64,000 nt of DNA from an uncultured Sphingomonadales bacterium (GTDB lineage: Bacteria; Pseudomonadota; Alphaproteobacteria; Sphingomonadales; Sphingomonadaceae), in the NCBI GenBank assembly GCA_903839675.1, contig CAIMDB010000028.1, forward strand, positions 124,001 through 188,000, given 5' to 3'. The notes under the pieces are model-generated. The model ran no database searches. It had not been told where the DNA came from and saw nothing but the letters and a program-made list of their open reading frames with translations. This document shows positions 44,269 to 53,370 of the stretch, piece after piece. A program made the translations under genes and the position numbers. Position 1 is the first letter of the stretch. Each line of letters begins with the position of its first letter.

Positions 44269-45969
44269 TTAACGCGACGATCTCTCGAGTGACGGGGCAG
44301 CCGCCTCCCGCTGCTTCTGCCTCCAAAACAGCGCGAGTATCGCCCCGTAGATCATGAACAGAATGGAGTGATTCTCTTCCTGGCTCAGCACGGTCTTGAT
44401 GAAGAGGAATTGCGCCAACATGACGATGAGCGGCAAGAGATAGCCGATTTCATCCTCTTCCTTATCGCGCGGCGTATTTGGCAGGTTGAACACCAGTCGC
44501 CCGACATGGACCAGCGCGTACAGAATGGCGCCATAGAAGATCAGAAATCCGACGATGCCATAATCGAGCACGATCGAGAGAATGTAGGTGTCGATCGTAA
44601 GATCACCGCCCGGCGTGCGGTACCCAAGCGCATCAGCCCCGCGCCCACCGCCATAACCGAAGATGGGCCGCGCCAGAATGACAGGAGGCGCCATATCAAA
44701 TTGAACTTCGCGGCCGTCATTGCTGATCTGAGATCCGCCGCCACCCAAGATACGAAACCGGAGCGCGTCGACCGTCAGGATCAATGTAACGGCAACTGCA
44801 AGTAAGGCGGGATAGCCATAGGTCAATGCAGCGCCGATAACATCGGTTTTGCTTTCCCGGTAACGGCGATAGCCCCAGATCATGAAATAGATGGCGAGGC
44901 CCACGACGAGCCCGACAAAGCCGACGCGCGCGCCCGATGTGGCAATGCCTGCCACAGTGGCAACCATCGCTGCGAACAGCGCGATACGTTCCCGCATAGA
45001 AACCTTATCGAGGAAGCGATGGAGGATAAGCGTAAACGACAGCGCAAGGAACTCGGCCATGGCAAGCGAGACGCTGAAAATGGCTTGCGAGCGGTATTTT
45101 CCACCCCGGAAATTGGGATTGAGAATGCGCTCGATAATCTCATCCTCAATCTTGAAGAAGGGCGGAATATGGTTGGCCCAAAGAACCATCTGGTTGCGCT
45201 GCTCTGCAATGGCAATGAGACTGATGATCACCGCGGCAATGCTGATCAGCTTTGCCCAACGCCGGACATTGCCGGCCCCAAGAAAGACATAGACGCTGAG
45301 GAAGAAAACAACGGTCCACGCATATTGCGAATTGAACCAGTGCTTATAGGCAAGCACTGGATACACCGAGAAAATCACTGAGAAAGTCTGGGTGACAAAG
45401 AAGGCGACAATCAGTTTCCACAAAAGGGGAATGGACTGCATCGCCGCGACAATTTGCGCGCGCATGCTGCGTGAGGACGCGAGCGCCACCAGAAACACCG
45501 TCCCCATGACCAGTCCGAAAATGCGGCGCATCGACAACCAGGGCAGACCGGGCAGCGCGATGGCCAGATAGTTGGGCCAAAGAAAAGTGACGCCGGTGAA
45601 GAGAAGAAACAGCGTTATCAATGTCCGGTCAGGCGCCTTTGCGCCATCCGGGAGAATCCAGAGCAACAGCAGCGCAAGGACGATAAAGGGGATGATCAGA
45701 ATGATGATGAAAGCCGTGGGAAGAACGGTTCCCCAGAAGCCGTAAAACACCCCAAGAAAGATGCACATTCCAAAGAACAAAACTTTGCGGGATGTGCGGA
45801 CCAAGGGCGACGGCTGACCACGAAACGGCGCAAGGGCCTGGAATGCAGGCGCCGATATAAACCGACGCACATCCACCTTTGCCTTGCCAAATCTGCCGAA
45901 AATTGTGCCGATCATATCCCTGCCCGCTTGCCTTATCGGCGAGGTAGCCTGCTCAACTTTACCGTTCAT
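44269..45969 (-). CDS. O-antigen ligase/polymerase family membrane protein
   Basis: A 566-residue protein with about twelve predicted helices. The Wzy/WaaL-type domain is recognised by the long periplasmic loop after residue 400 (DMAPPVILARPIFGYGGGRG), followed by DTYILSIVLDYGIVGFL, matching the Wzy_C pattern. It would either polymerise repeat units or ligate O-antigen to lipid A core. The N-terminal 50 residues are polar and long for the family. It is divergent from the flippase gene, 122 bases away. Whether it is a polymerase or a ligase cannot be told from sequence. Confidence 0.85.
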   Translation of the reverse strand: MNGKVEQATSPIRQAGRDMIGTIFGRFGKAKVDVRRFISAPAFQALAPFRGQPSPLVRTSRKVLFFGMCIFLGVFYGFWGTVLPTAFIIILIIPFIVLALLLLWILPDGAKAPDRTLITLFLLFTGVTFLWPNYLAIALPGLPWLSMRRIFGLVMGTVFLVALASSRSMRAQIVAAMQSIPLLWKLIVAFFVTQTFSVIFSVYPVLAYKHWFNSQYAWTVVFFLSVYVFLGAGNVRRWAKLISIAAVIISLIAIAEQRNQMVLWANHIPPFFKIEDEIIERILNPNFRGGKYRSQAIFSVSLAMAEFLALSFTLILHRFLDKVSMRERIALFAAMVATVAGIATSGARVGFVGLVVGLAIYFMIWGYRRYRESKTDVIGAALTYGYPALLAVAVTLILTVDALRFRILGGGGSQISNDGREVQFDMAPPVILARPIFGYGGGRGADALGYRTPGGDLTIDTYILSIVLDYGIVGFLIFYGAILYALVHVGRLVFNLPNTPRDKEEDEIGYLLPLIVMLAQFLFIKTVLSQEENHSILFMIYGAILALFWRQKQREAAAPSLERSSR

Positions 45970-46091
45970 TGCACCGGCATTAATTCGCGTCCATCTTGAT
46001 CCGGAACGCGGGCGTTAATCTTGTAGTCCCGAACACCCACTGTCATGAAACGGCCCACCGCTTTCCAGATTAACGGCAGGCAGAAGAAGGC

Positions 46092-47486
46092 ATGGTGTTA
46101 TTTCCGGGATCACGCGGCGATCAACGCCCGCGATTTTCGGTTGTGTCTTCATCAAAAGCCGTCGCTGCACGCACAAGGGCAACCACCATGAGCCTCCGTC
46201 GAATGTTGCCGCCGCGCTTCATCAGCGTCATGACGGCGTTCGCTACCAAAGGGGCGACGGCCGCTATGCTCTTTTTGCAGAGCGTGGTGCTGAGCCGCTT
46301 CCTTGGTGTGGAAGCGATCGGTGTCTATTTTTTCGCAATGGCCATTTATCGCATCGGCGAATCTGTCGCGCCCTTTGGCCTTCCCATATCGACGGTCCGA
46401 GAGGTCGGCGCAGCGCACGCGACACAGTCTTGGCAGACCATTCGCTCGGTTGCGAGGCAATCCACGCTCATCTGTCTTGCCTTTGGCGGTCTGGCGGCCA
46501 GTATCGTGCTGTTGGGCAAAAGCGTCATTGCTGGGACATTTGAATCGCCCGCCGATGCTGCGACGGCATTGAGTTGGACCGCCTTTGCGATCTTGCCCGG
46601 CTGTGGCGTGATGGCGCTGACTGCAGTGCTGCGCGGATTGGGCCGGCAGGGTGCGGCCAATGTTCTTGGCGCGATGCTCGTTTCGATCATCGCGACCACC
46701 AGCTTCATCCTATGGGCGCATGATACTGGCTATGTAGGGGCCATCCAATCTTACATTATCGGCCAATCGATCACTTTGGTTGTCCTTGCGCTTTTTGTCT
46801 GGTGGCTGGTCCGCAAGGGGCAAGGTGAGGCGCCTGACCGGCATAGTCTGTTCGACTCGGCACCCGCCTTCTGGATCATTACCCTAGCGTCCTTTGGCAA
46901 CGACTCCCTCGGGGTCCTGATGCTCGGCATGCTGGGGACTGTCGCTGACGCGGGCATTTTCGGTGTGGCCGCCCGGCTGGCCCTGCCTCTGGCGTTTCTC
47001 AGCGCGTCGGTTCAGGCGGTTTACGAGCCCCGCTTTGCAGGGGCCATGCGGTCGGGCACGCCCGATCAGTTGCGGCACGAATTCCGTTCTTCCCTGAAGC
47101 ACAGCTTTGGCTTGGCCGCCGCTATGCTGGTCCTGATGGCGGTGCTTGCCGAACCCCTTTTGGGTCTGTTTGGAAAAGGCTTTGCCGAAGCTGAGGCGCC
47201 CTTTCTCGTGATGCTGGTGGGGCTATGCGTCATGGCCGCTTTTGGCCCGGCAGGCTCGCTCCTCACCATGACAGGCAAAGCCCGCTATGGCGCCTGGATC
47301 GCCATCGCATCGCTGCCAGCATCTGTTGTCATGAACACGCTCCTGATCCCGCATTTCGGAGCCTTGGGGGCTGCGTGCGCGACCAGCGGGGTCCTTATCG
47401 TTCGCACATTAGTACAAGCTTGGGCAGCCTTTGGGCATTTGAACAGCCTTGCACGGCAACCCACACCGAAAGGACCCCTGAAATGA
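46092..47486 (+). CDS. Polysaccharide flippase (Wzx/MATE-like)
   Basis: An inner-membrane protein of up to 464 residues with about twelve helices, of the oligosaccharide flippase group that moves lipid-linked sugar units to the periplasm. Recognisable parts are ATKGATAAMLFLQSVVLSRFLGVEAIGVYFFAMAIYRI near the start and LRGLGRQGAANVLGAML. The first ATG lacks a well-placed ribosome site; an ATG at 46188, giving MSLRRMLPPRFISVM, fits the usual family start better. It overlaps the acyltransferase gene by ATGA. Confidence 0.85.
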   Translation: MVLFPGSRGDQRPRFSVVSSSKAVAARTRATTMSLRRMLPPRFISVMTAFATKGATAAMLFLQSVVLSRFLGVEAIGVYFFAMAIYRIGESVAPFGLPISTVREVGAAHATQSWQTIRSVARQSTLICLAFGGLAASIVLLGKSVIAGTFESPADAATALSWTAFAILPGCGVMALTAVLRGLGRQGAANVLGAMLVSIIATTSFILWAHDTGYVGAIQSYIIGQSITLVVLALFVWWLVRKGQGEAPDRHSLFDSAPAFWIITLASFGNDSLGVLMLGMLGTVADAGIFGVAARLALPLAFLSASVQAVYEPRFAGAMRSGTPDQLRHEFRSSLKHSFGLAAAMLVLMAVLAEPLLGLFGKGFAEAEAPFLVMLVGLCVMAAFGPAGSLLTMTGKARYGAWIAIASLPASVVMNTLLIPHFGALGAACATSGVLIVRTLVQAWAAFGHLNSLARQPTPKGPLK

Positions 47487-48571
47487 GCGCACTGACAATC
47501 GGCACTGCGCTCTCAGGCGGCGGTGGACGTGACAATGCCTTTGACACAATCCGCCTCCTCGCAGCGGCTTCGGTCATCCTGTCCCACGCGTTCGTCCTTG
47601 TCGACGGGAGCGAATCCGCAGAGCCCTTGTTCCAGCTGTCTTCCGGCCAAATGACCATCGGACGCGCAGCTGTTGCGGCCTTCTTCGTCGTCAGCGGCCT
47701 CCTCATTTCGATGAGTTTTGATCGATCCAAGTCGCTGTCCCGCTTCGTCAGCAACCGGGCGCTTCGTTTGTTCCCCGGCCTATGGATGTGCATTTTCCTG
47801 CTGGTTTTTGTCGCGGGCCCGCTGCTGACGACGCTGCCCATATTGGACTATGCGCAAAGCCGAGACACGCTTGGTTTCATGGGAAGCACCCTCTTCTTCC
47901 CACTGAGCCAATCCATTGCCGGCGTCTTTGATGGATTGCCCGGATCGGATGCCATCAACGGCAGTCTATGGACCCTGAAATATGAAGTCGCATGTTATGT
48001 GTTGGGGGCATTTTTGATGTCGACTGGCCGGCATCGCGCGATCATCGTTACACTTTTCTGGCTGGCGGCCATGGCTGCCGCGCCTCTGATCGGCGACCCG
48101 TTGGAGCAACGTGGCGGGACTTATTATCTTGCATGGATGGTCTGGCTTTTCCGATTTTATGGTGCCGGCATGCTGCTTTATCTCTGGAGGGATCACATCC
48201 CCCTTTCCAAAGGCACAGCACTTGTCTCTTTGCTGGTTGTGATCGGCGGCATATTCACGCCCCTGCTGACGGAACTCATGGCAACTTTTGGGGCCTATGC
48301 CCTGATCGTTGCGGCGTTCCTTTCGGCCCGCTGGTTCAAGGACCTGACGGCGTCGGGTGACCTTTCCTACGGCGTCTATATCTACGCATTTCCGGTTCAG
48401 CAGGCTCTGGTCCCGACGTCCCTTGAAACATCCATACCTTGGCTCACGAATGTGCTTCTCGCGACGCCTGTGACATTTCTTCTGGCCGCCCTGTCATGGC
48501 GCTTTGTGGAGCGTCCTGCGCTCAACCTAAAGGCCCGGCTGCAACGCAAGCCTTCGACTGCAAACGCCTAA
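47483..48571 (+). CDS. Acyltransferase family 3 (OafA/YrhL-like) membrane protein
   Basis: A 362-residue multi-spanning acyltransferase. It shows the family start NAFDTIRLLAAASVILSHAF with the active-site histidine, FFVVSGLLISMSFDRSKSLSRFVSNRALRLFPG with the second key arginines, and the C-terminal LSWRFVERPALNLK. It probably acetylates or otherwise acylates the surface polysaccharide. The true start is the ATG overlapping the flippase stop; a longer frame runs back into that gene but is a shadow. Confidence 0.92.
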   Translation: MSALTIGTALSGGGGRDNAFDTIRLLAAASVILSHAFVLVDGSESAEPLFQLSSGQMTIGRAAVAAFFVVSGLLISMSFDRSKSLSRFVSNRALRLFPGLWMCIFLLVFVAGPLLTTLPILDYAQSRDTLGFMGSTLFFPLSQSIAGVFDGLPGSDAINGSLWTLKYEVACYVLGAFLMSTGRHRAIIVTLFWLAAMAAAPLIGDPLEQRGGTYYLAWMVWLFRFYGAGMLLYLWRDHIPLSKGTALVSLLVVIGGIFTPLLTELMATFGAYALIVAAFLSARWFKDLTASGDLSYGVYIYAFPVQQALVPTSLETSIPWLTNVLLATPVTFLLAALSWRFVERPALNLKARLQRKPSTANA

Positions 48572-48671
48572 TCTGTCCGGAAATTCACGTGCATCGGTCC
48601 GCAGCAGATTTTAATTGGTGTGTCGTATCAGGGCCGTCGCGGCCCGCGTAATTTGAAGCTGAAGGAACAAG

Positions 48672-49514
48672 ATGATGGCGACCAAAGCAGACAGCAGTGC
48701 CCTACGTGACTTGAGTACGCGGGACTGCTTTGATGCCCATGGCAAGCCGGGATCGCGCTTCATCACCAAGTATGAAAATTATTTCAGCGTCTATGACCGG
48801 TATTTGGAGCCACTCCGCAGCCGACCCATCACGATGATCGAAATCGGCGTGCAGCACGGCGGATCGCTGCAGATGTGGAAGCGGTATCTCCATCCAGACT
48901 CAATTGTGGTCGGGATCGATATTTACGCTGCGTGCAAGAAGTATGAGGAAGACGGCATTCGCGTGTTCATTGGCGACCAATCAGACCATGATTTCCTCGC
49001 CAGCGTCATTTCCGATATTGGCCCTGTCGACTACATCCTCGACGATGGGAGCCACATCCCCCATCATCAAAAGGCAAGCTTTGACTATCTCTTCCACCAC
49101 GGGCTGAAAGACGGTGGCGTCTATCTTTGCGAGGATTGCCACACATCCTATTGGCCCCGTTATGGGGGGGGTGTTCGTCGCAGCGGAACCTTCATCGAAT
49201 TTGCCAAGGACATTGCGGACGACGTCAACTATTGGCACTTGGAGAACAAGCCAGGCGCGCCGAGTTGGCGAACACAAATGGTTGAATCTGTAGAATTTTA
49301 CAGCAGCATCGTTGCCTTCAGGAAAAAGGCGATGCTCAGCCCGCGGCAGGTCGACATCGGCGATGTGAAGGCTTTGGATCTGGAGGCGCCGTTCCGGGAA
49401 GGCGCCCTCGGCAAGTTCATCGTGTTTGCCAAACGTATCCCGCTGTTACAGGGCGCCGTCCGCAGAACGCCGTTCCTTTGGAATGTCATGAAGAAGATCA
49501 TGCACAGGCGCTAG
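48672..49514 (+). CDS. Class I SAM-dependent methyltransferase (CmcI/macrocin type)
   Basis: A 280-residue methyltransferase. Motif I is TMIEIGVQHGGSLQMWKRYL (about residues 54-73), followed by VVGIDIY and the acidic-loop DYILDDGSHIPHHQ, which place it near the cephalosporin-hydroxylase/macrocin O-methyltransferase group often found in glycan clusters. The probable target is a sugar hydroxyl of the polysaccharide. Ribosome site AAGGA precedes two adjacent ATGs. It follows the acyltransferase gene by 100 bases. Confidence 0.85.
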   Translation: MMATKADSSALRDLSTRDCFDAHGKPGSRFITKYENYFSVYDRYLEPLRSRPITMIEIGVQHGGSLQMWKRYLHPDSIVVGIDIYAACKKYEEDGIRVFIGDQSDHDFLASVISDIGPVDYILDDGSHIPHHQKASFDYLFHHGLKDGGVYLCEDCHTSYWPRYGGGVRRSGTFIEFAKDIADDVNYWHLENKPGAPSWRTQMVESVEFYSSIVAFRKKAMLSPRQVDIGDVKALDLEAPFREGALGKFIVFAKRIPLLQGAVRRTPFLWNVMKKIMHRR

Positions 49515-49588
49515 GCGCCGGTCGGGACACAGACCAATTAGCATCGCATCCGCCGAGGCGCGTGTGATATTGGTGGCGCGCGGCCTGG

Positions 49589-50413
49589 CTATTTCCCGCT
49601 CAACAATCGGCGGATAGCGGGCGGCGTCCAATCATTTATGAAGTGACGCAGGGAGACGGAATAGTCTTTTTTGTCTGCGCTTTTGGCGCGCGGCTGAAAG
49701 TTGGTCGTGCGGTCGGGCTGGTCGTTTAAGTCAGCGGTTGATGTGTAATAATAAAGCGCGATGGAGCGGCGCGACCGGTCTTCGGGGCAGGTCAATGGGT
49801 CGGGCTGACCGTGCATGCTGTCCAAATTGGTGTTGAACACCACGCAGCTCCCCAACACCGGCAGAACCCGTTTTTCACACCGCTTCATATCCTTTGACCA
49901 TAGCTCGAGATGGCCGCCGTAGCTCTCATCCCAATCGTCATTCAGATAGACCAGCAAGTTGAGGCGACGGCGCAGGCGCATGATCTTGTGATTGTTAAAG
50001 TCCGCATGGATGCCAAGATGCCCCCCGCGGCGGGTTTCATGAAGGCCACCGCCGATGAAATAAGGGTCGGGCACAAGCCCCTGAATACCCGTCATTTCTG
50101 AAAGAAAGGCCATGAACGGTTCCGTATTGAGCGCGTAAATGAGGTTGCGCGAGAAATCGTCGGGAACGGCTTCCGGGTGATATTGCGTCTTCAGCATTTC
50201 CTGCGCGCGCGAAAAGCTGTGGCCGGAAGACCCTTCAGGGAAGGCCGACGCAACGCGGCGCAAGGGCGCCAGCGGCAGAAAATCGGGCAAGGCAATATGC
50301 GGGAAAGGCGAGGCCTCCCGATAGGCGGCGGCCTGTGCCCGTCCAGCGGCGGCGCACGCCTCCTGATCGAAACGAACGCTGTCCCCGTCGATAACGGGAT
50401 TGAGAACTGACAT
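49589..50413 (-). CDS. 2-oxoglutarate/Fe(II) oxygenase, prolyl 4-hydroxylase-like
   Basis: A 274-residue oxygenase with a double-stranded beta-helix. The iron ligands are H136 and D138 in HADFNNHK and H201 in MHGQPDP; R216 near RRSIALYYYT would bind 2-oxoglutarate. The N-terminal FPHIALPDFLPLAPLRRVASAFP is typical for the small P4Hc-type family. The substrate may be a sugar chain or a protein; none is known. The start was taken at the ATG after GGAGAAGG, 26 codons inside the open frame. Confidence 0.88.
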   Translation of the reverse strand: MSVLNPVIDGDSVRFDQEACAAAGRAQAAAYREASPFPHIALPDFLPLAPLRRVASAFPEGSSGHSFSRAQEMLKTQYHPEAVPDDFSRNLIYALNTEPFMAFLSEMTGIQGLVPDPYFIGGGLHETRRGGHLGIHADFNNHKIMRLRRRLNLLVYLNDDWDESYGGHLELWSKDMKRCEKRVLPVLGSCVVFNTNLDSMHGQPDPLTCPEDRSRRSIALYYYTSTADLNDQPDRTTNFQPRAKSADKKDYSVSLRHFINDWTPPAIRRLLSGK

Positions 50414-50554
50414 AACGGCCTTCTCCTGCACTGTATTCGCAGTCCCAAATGCGAGATCCACGAATCCCGTAAACTGCGCAAAACCATACAAGCCACCAAA
50501 TGGCCTACACTGTTCAACTACATTAAGAGTTTTTTAGGCGCGAAACCGGACAGC

Positions 50555-50590
50555 AAAAGGCCCGCCCGGCGCTGCCGGACGGGCCCTTTT
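50555..50590 (-). terminator. Terminator after the beta-helix gene
   Basis: AAAAGGCCCGCCCGGC (50555-50570), a GCT loop and its near-complement (50574-50589, one mismatch) form a strong stem flanked by A and T runs on both sides. On the minus strand it ends the beta-helix gene, whose stop is 16 bases away. Confidence 0.85.
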
Positions 50591-50606
50591 TACATCATGG
50601 CTGAGC

Positions 50607-52310
50607 TTAGAAGCTGCGGCCCAAGAAGTTTGCCCCAAGGTTTGGGTTCATAAAGCTCGTGGTCGAAATCGACGTAATCGGAGACGCCGAAACCGGGATC
50701 ATCGGCTGCGAGACAACCGGTGTGACCGCAATGGATGTCCCGGATTTGTTCGACTTCGCGGCCTTTGCTGCTGCCTTTGCCGCATCTGCTGCAGCCTGTG
50801 CTTGAGCCTTTGCGGCGGCGGCAGCGGCAGCAGCGGCTGCCTGTTGCTGCTTGGCCGTCAATGCCGGCGCAACAAACGCTGGGGCCGAAACCGTCGGCGT
50901 CACCGCTGGCGCAGATACCACTGGGGCAGCTGCAACGGCAGCAGTCGGCGGCGCCACAATAGGCGTCAACGTGCTGGCAAGCGAAGAGGGCTGCAACGTT
51001 GCAAGATCCGCCACCCGCGTCGAAGGTGTCGAGGTGCCGTTGCCCACAACAGGTGTTGTGGTGACCGGTTGGACCGGCGAAATGGCCGATGGCGTTTGCA
51101 CGGTCGGGACCGGTGCCTTGGTTACAGGGCTGATGGCCCCACCTGGTGATTGATAGCCAACCCCCGGGACAATCAGGCTGTCCGCCGTCGCGTTCATGCC
51201 AAGGTTGATACCCTTGATCTGGGCAGAGAATGTCTTCTGCAAATTCAGGAAGACATTGCCGCTCTGCTGCAGATTTACCGCATTCGTTTGGATGAGCTGG
51301 TCAGCCAGATTGTTCGTCAGCTTGACACCATCAACGTTATCGAGGCGGATCCAGAAAATGTTCCGATCCGACGTCGGGGAGATCGACGTATTGCCTTCAA
51401 TGGTGATGTCCTTGCCACCACGAACCGTGATGCCGTTCCAATATTCGCCCTTATCGAGCAGCAGATTGTTCTTAATGGTAATCCGCTCATACGGGATGCC
51501 GCCGATTTCATCTTGAATGAAGATGCCCTGGCTGCCCTTGCCGTCGCCGGGAAGGATGACGTTGTTCGAAATCATGACGTCGGTGGACGCCTGCTTGGTC
51601 CCATTGGTCCAGAACTGAATGGCGTCTGCATGAGCATCTAGGGCTGAGCGGAAATCGCGGAACTCATTGCCGTCGATCAGCACATTTTTGACAGCCGAGA
51701 ATTCAAGCCCATCGACACGCAGATCGTGGAACTTGCTGTTCACGATCGTGACGCCCTTCGTCGTAGACGTCAGCACGCCTGTTGCCATGTGCGAAAAATC
51801 GCTGTTCTTGACGCTGACATTCTCACTGTCGCGGAAGAAAATGCCGCGTGCGAGATAGCGGTCGTTCGCGCCGGTCGTGAAGAATTTCATGCCTTCAAAC
51901 GAAACATTCTTGGAACCCTGCACCAGCGACATGTTGGTGTAGTCCTGATCCACGCCGGTCACGACTTCGCGGCCCACCTTCAGATTTTGAAAGACGACAC
52001 CATCGCTCGACAGCGCCCGGAGATAGCTGATGACAGCCGGGTTGGTCGTTGATTCCGATTTGAACGTGATTGCCGTGGCAGAAACTTTGTTGTCGACCCA
52101 CAGTTGCTTGTAAGTGCCCGCGGCGAGGACAACAGTGTCACCGCCCTTGGCAGCTTTCACCGCAGCATCAAGCTGGGCCTGATTGGTAACCCGAATGGTG
52201 GCCATTGGTATTCCCCTAAAAGCATTAGCGGGAGACGGCCCTGCGACATTCGCAAGACATGCACCCGTCATGAGCCCTGTTATGGCGAAGATACGTAAAA
52301 CCGTGGTCAC
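50607..52310 (-). CDS. Right-handed parallel beta-helix protein
   Basis: A 567-residue protein whose first part (about 60-360) is made of beta-helix turns resembling pectate lyase or C5-epimerase folds: ITFKSESTTNPAVISYLRAL, VSFEGMKFFTTG, VLIDGNEFRDF, ITIKNNLLLD, ITIEGNTSI. After it comes a Pro/Thr/Ser-rich part and an alanine-rich, low-complexity stretch (about 490-525). The start is unclear: a GTG gives a plausible signal peptide (VLRIFAITGLMTGACLANVA), while an ATG at 52205 has a good ribosome site (AGGGG) and would give a protein without one. Likely role: cutting or remodelling surface polysaccharide. Confidence 0.85.
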   Translation of the reverse strand: MTTVLRIFAITGLMTGACLANVAGPSPANAFRGIPMATIRVTNQAQLDAAVKAAKGGDTVVLAAGTYKQLWVDNKVSATAITFKSESTTNPAVISYLRALSSDGVVFQNLKVGREVVTGVDQDYTNMSLVQGSKNVSFEGMKFFTTGANDRYLARGIFFRDSENVSVKNSDFSHMATGVLTSTTKGVTIVNSKFHDLRVDGLEFSAVKNVLIDGNEFRDFRSALDAHADAIQFWTNGTKQASTDVMISNNVILPGDGKGSQGIFIQDEIGGIPYERITIKNNLLLDKGEYWNGITVRGGKDITIEGNTSISPTSDRNIFWIRLDNVDGVKLTNNLADQLIQTNAVNLQQSGNVFLNLQKTFSAQIKGINLGMNATADSLIVPGVGYQSPGGAISPVTKAPVPTVQTPSAISPVQPVTTTPVVGNGTSTPSTRVADLATLQPSSLASTLTPIVAPPTAAVAAAPVVSAPAVTPTVSAPAFVAPALTAKQQQAAAAAAAAAAKAQAQAAADAAKAAAKAAKSNKSGTSIAVTPVVSQPMIPVSASPITSISTTSFMNPNLGANFLGRSF

Positions 52311-52566
52311 CTGTGCAGGTTAACGGTGACTTCACGGAGATAAAAGTTAATAGCGCTCCCGTTAACCTTTGGGACCCTCGGATCGCCTTGCATTGGCCAC
52401 GTTGCGGCCCACTTGCCGGTTTGACAGCATGACGTCACCCCGCCCGCCGCCAAAAACGTGATGACGTCAGCAACGTAACGACGGTCCTATATCCGTCCAC
52501 AGTGGCGCTTTGCTTTGGAAGCGCAATTTGCAATAGCGATCCGATAAACGGAAGGGACCAGATCAC
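52311..52566. other. Divergent intergenic region, 256 bases
   Basis: This gap separates the beta-helix gene (leftward) from the crotonase gene (rightward). It must hold both promoters. I see AT-rich patches near either start but no clear palindrome, small gene or RNA. Confidence 0.5.
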
Positions 52567-53370
52567 ATGGGCGCATTTCTCGAAGTCGAACGCAAAGGAC
52601 GCATCGCCATCCTGCGCATGAACAAGCCGGAGTCGATGAACGCCATCGGCACGCATGAGGATTGCGAAGATATCTGCAACACGCTCCAGACGCTCAACGA
52701 CGATAAGGGCGTCAGCTGCATCATCCTGACCGGCAATGGCAAAGCCTTCAGCGCGGGCGGCAATTTGAAATCGATGCAGCAGCGCCAAGGCATTGGCGTC
52801 CTCGACCAGCCGGATTCAACACGATCTAACTATCGTCGCGGCGTTCAGCGTGTGGCCCGCGCGCTGCTCGATATCGAAATCCCGGCCATCGCTGCCGTCA
52901 ACGGCCATGCGGTCGGCCTTGGCTGCGATCTTGCTTGCCTGTGCGACATCCGCATCGCAGCGAAGAGCGCGCTTTTCTCTTGCAGCTTTATCAAGGTCGG
53001 CATTGTCCCCGGTGATGGCGGTGCCTGGGCGCTGCAGCAGGTCGTCGGGTACGCGAAGGCCGCCGAGTTGTTTCTAACGGGCGACCGCTTCGATGCCGAT
53101 ACAGCAAAGGAGATGGGGCTGGTCAGCCGCGTGGTCGACGATGAAACGCTGCTCGATGAAGCTATGGCCATTGCCGAGCGGATCGTCTGCAACCCGCCGC
53201 GCGCGCTGCGCCTGACGAAGCGTTTGCTCCGCGAAGCCCAGCACAGCCGCATGTCGGACATTCTAGAACTGTCGGCCGCCTATCAGGCCATCATCCATGA
53301 AACTTCGGACAACCGCGAAGCCATCAACGCCTTTGTCGAAAAGCGCCCGCCGGTCTTCACGGGCGACTAG
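52567..53370 (+). CDS. Enoyl-CoA hydratase/isomerase family protein
   Basis: A 267-residue crotonase-fold enzyme acting on acyl-CoA. The oxyanion-hole strands are GNGKAFSAGGNLKSM and AVNGHAVGLGCDLACLCDIRIA, and IVPGDGGAWALQQVVG replaces the usual PGxGGTxRL region. TKRLLREAQ lies near the C-terminus. The position usually holding catalytic glutamate is not clear, so it may be an isomerase or another crotonase rather than a hydratase. It stands alone and converges with the PAP2 gene by a four-base overlap. Confidence 0.88.
   Translation: MGAFLEVERKGRIAILRMNKPESMNAIGTHEDCEDICNTLQTLNDDKGVSCIILTGNGKAFSAGGNLKSMQQRQGIGVLDQPDSTRSNYRRGVQRVARALLDIEIPAIAAVNGHAVGLGCDLACLCDIRIAAKSALFSCSFIKVGIVPGDGGAWALQQVVGYAKAAELFLTGDRFDADTAKEMGLVSRVVDDETLLDEAMAIAERIVCNPPRALRLTKRLLREAQHSRMSDILELSAAYQAIIHETSDNREAINAFVEKRPPVFTGD

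Noticed and set aside
47225-47482. N-terminal extension of the acyltransferase frame
   Set aside because: Lies wholly inside the flippase gene in another frame; the ATG overlapping the flippase stop fits the family start.
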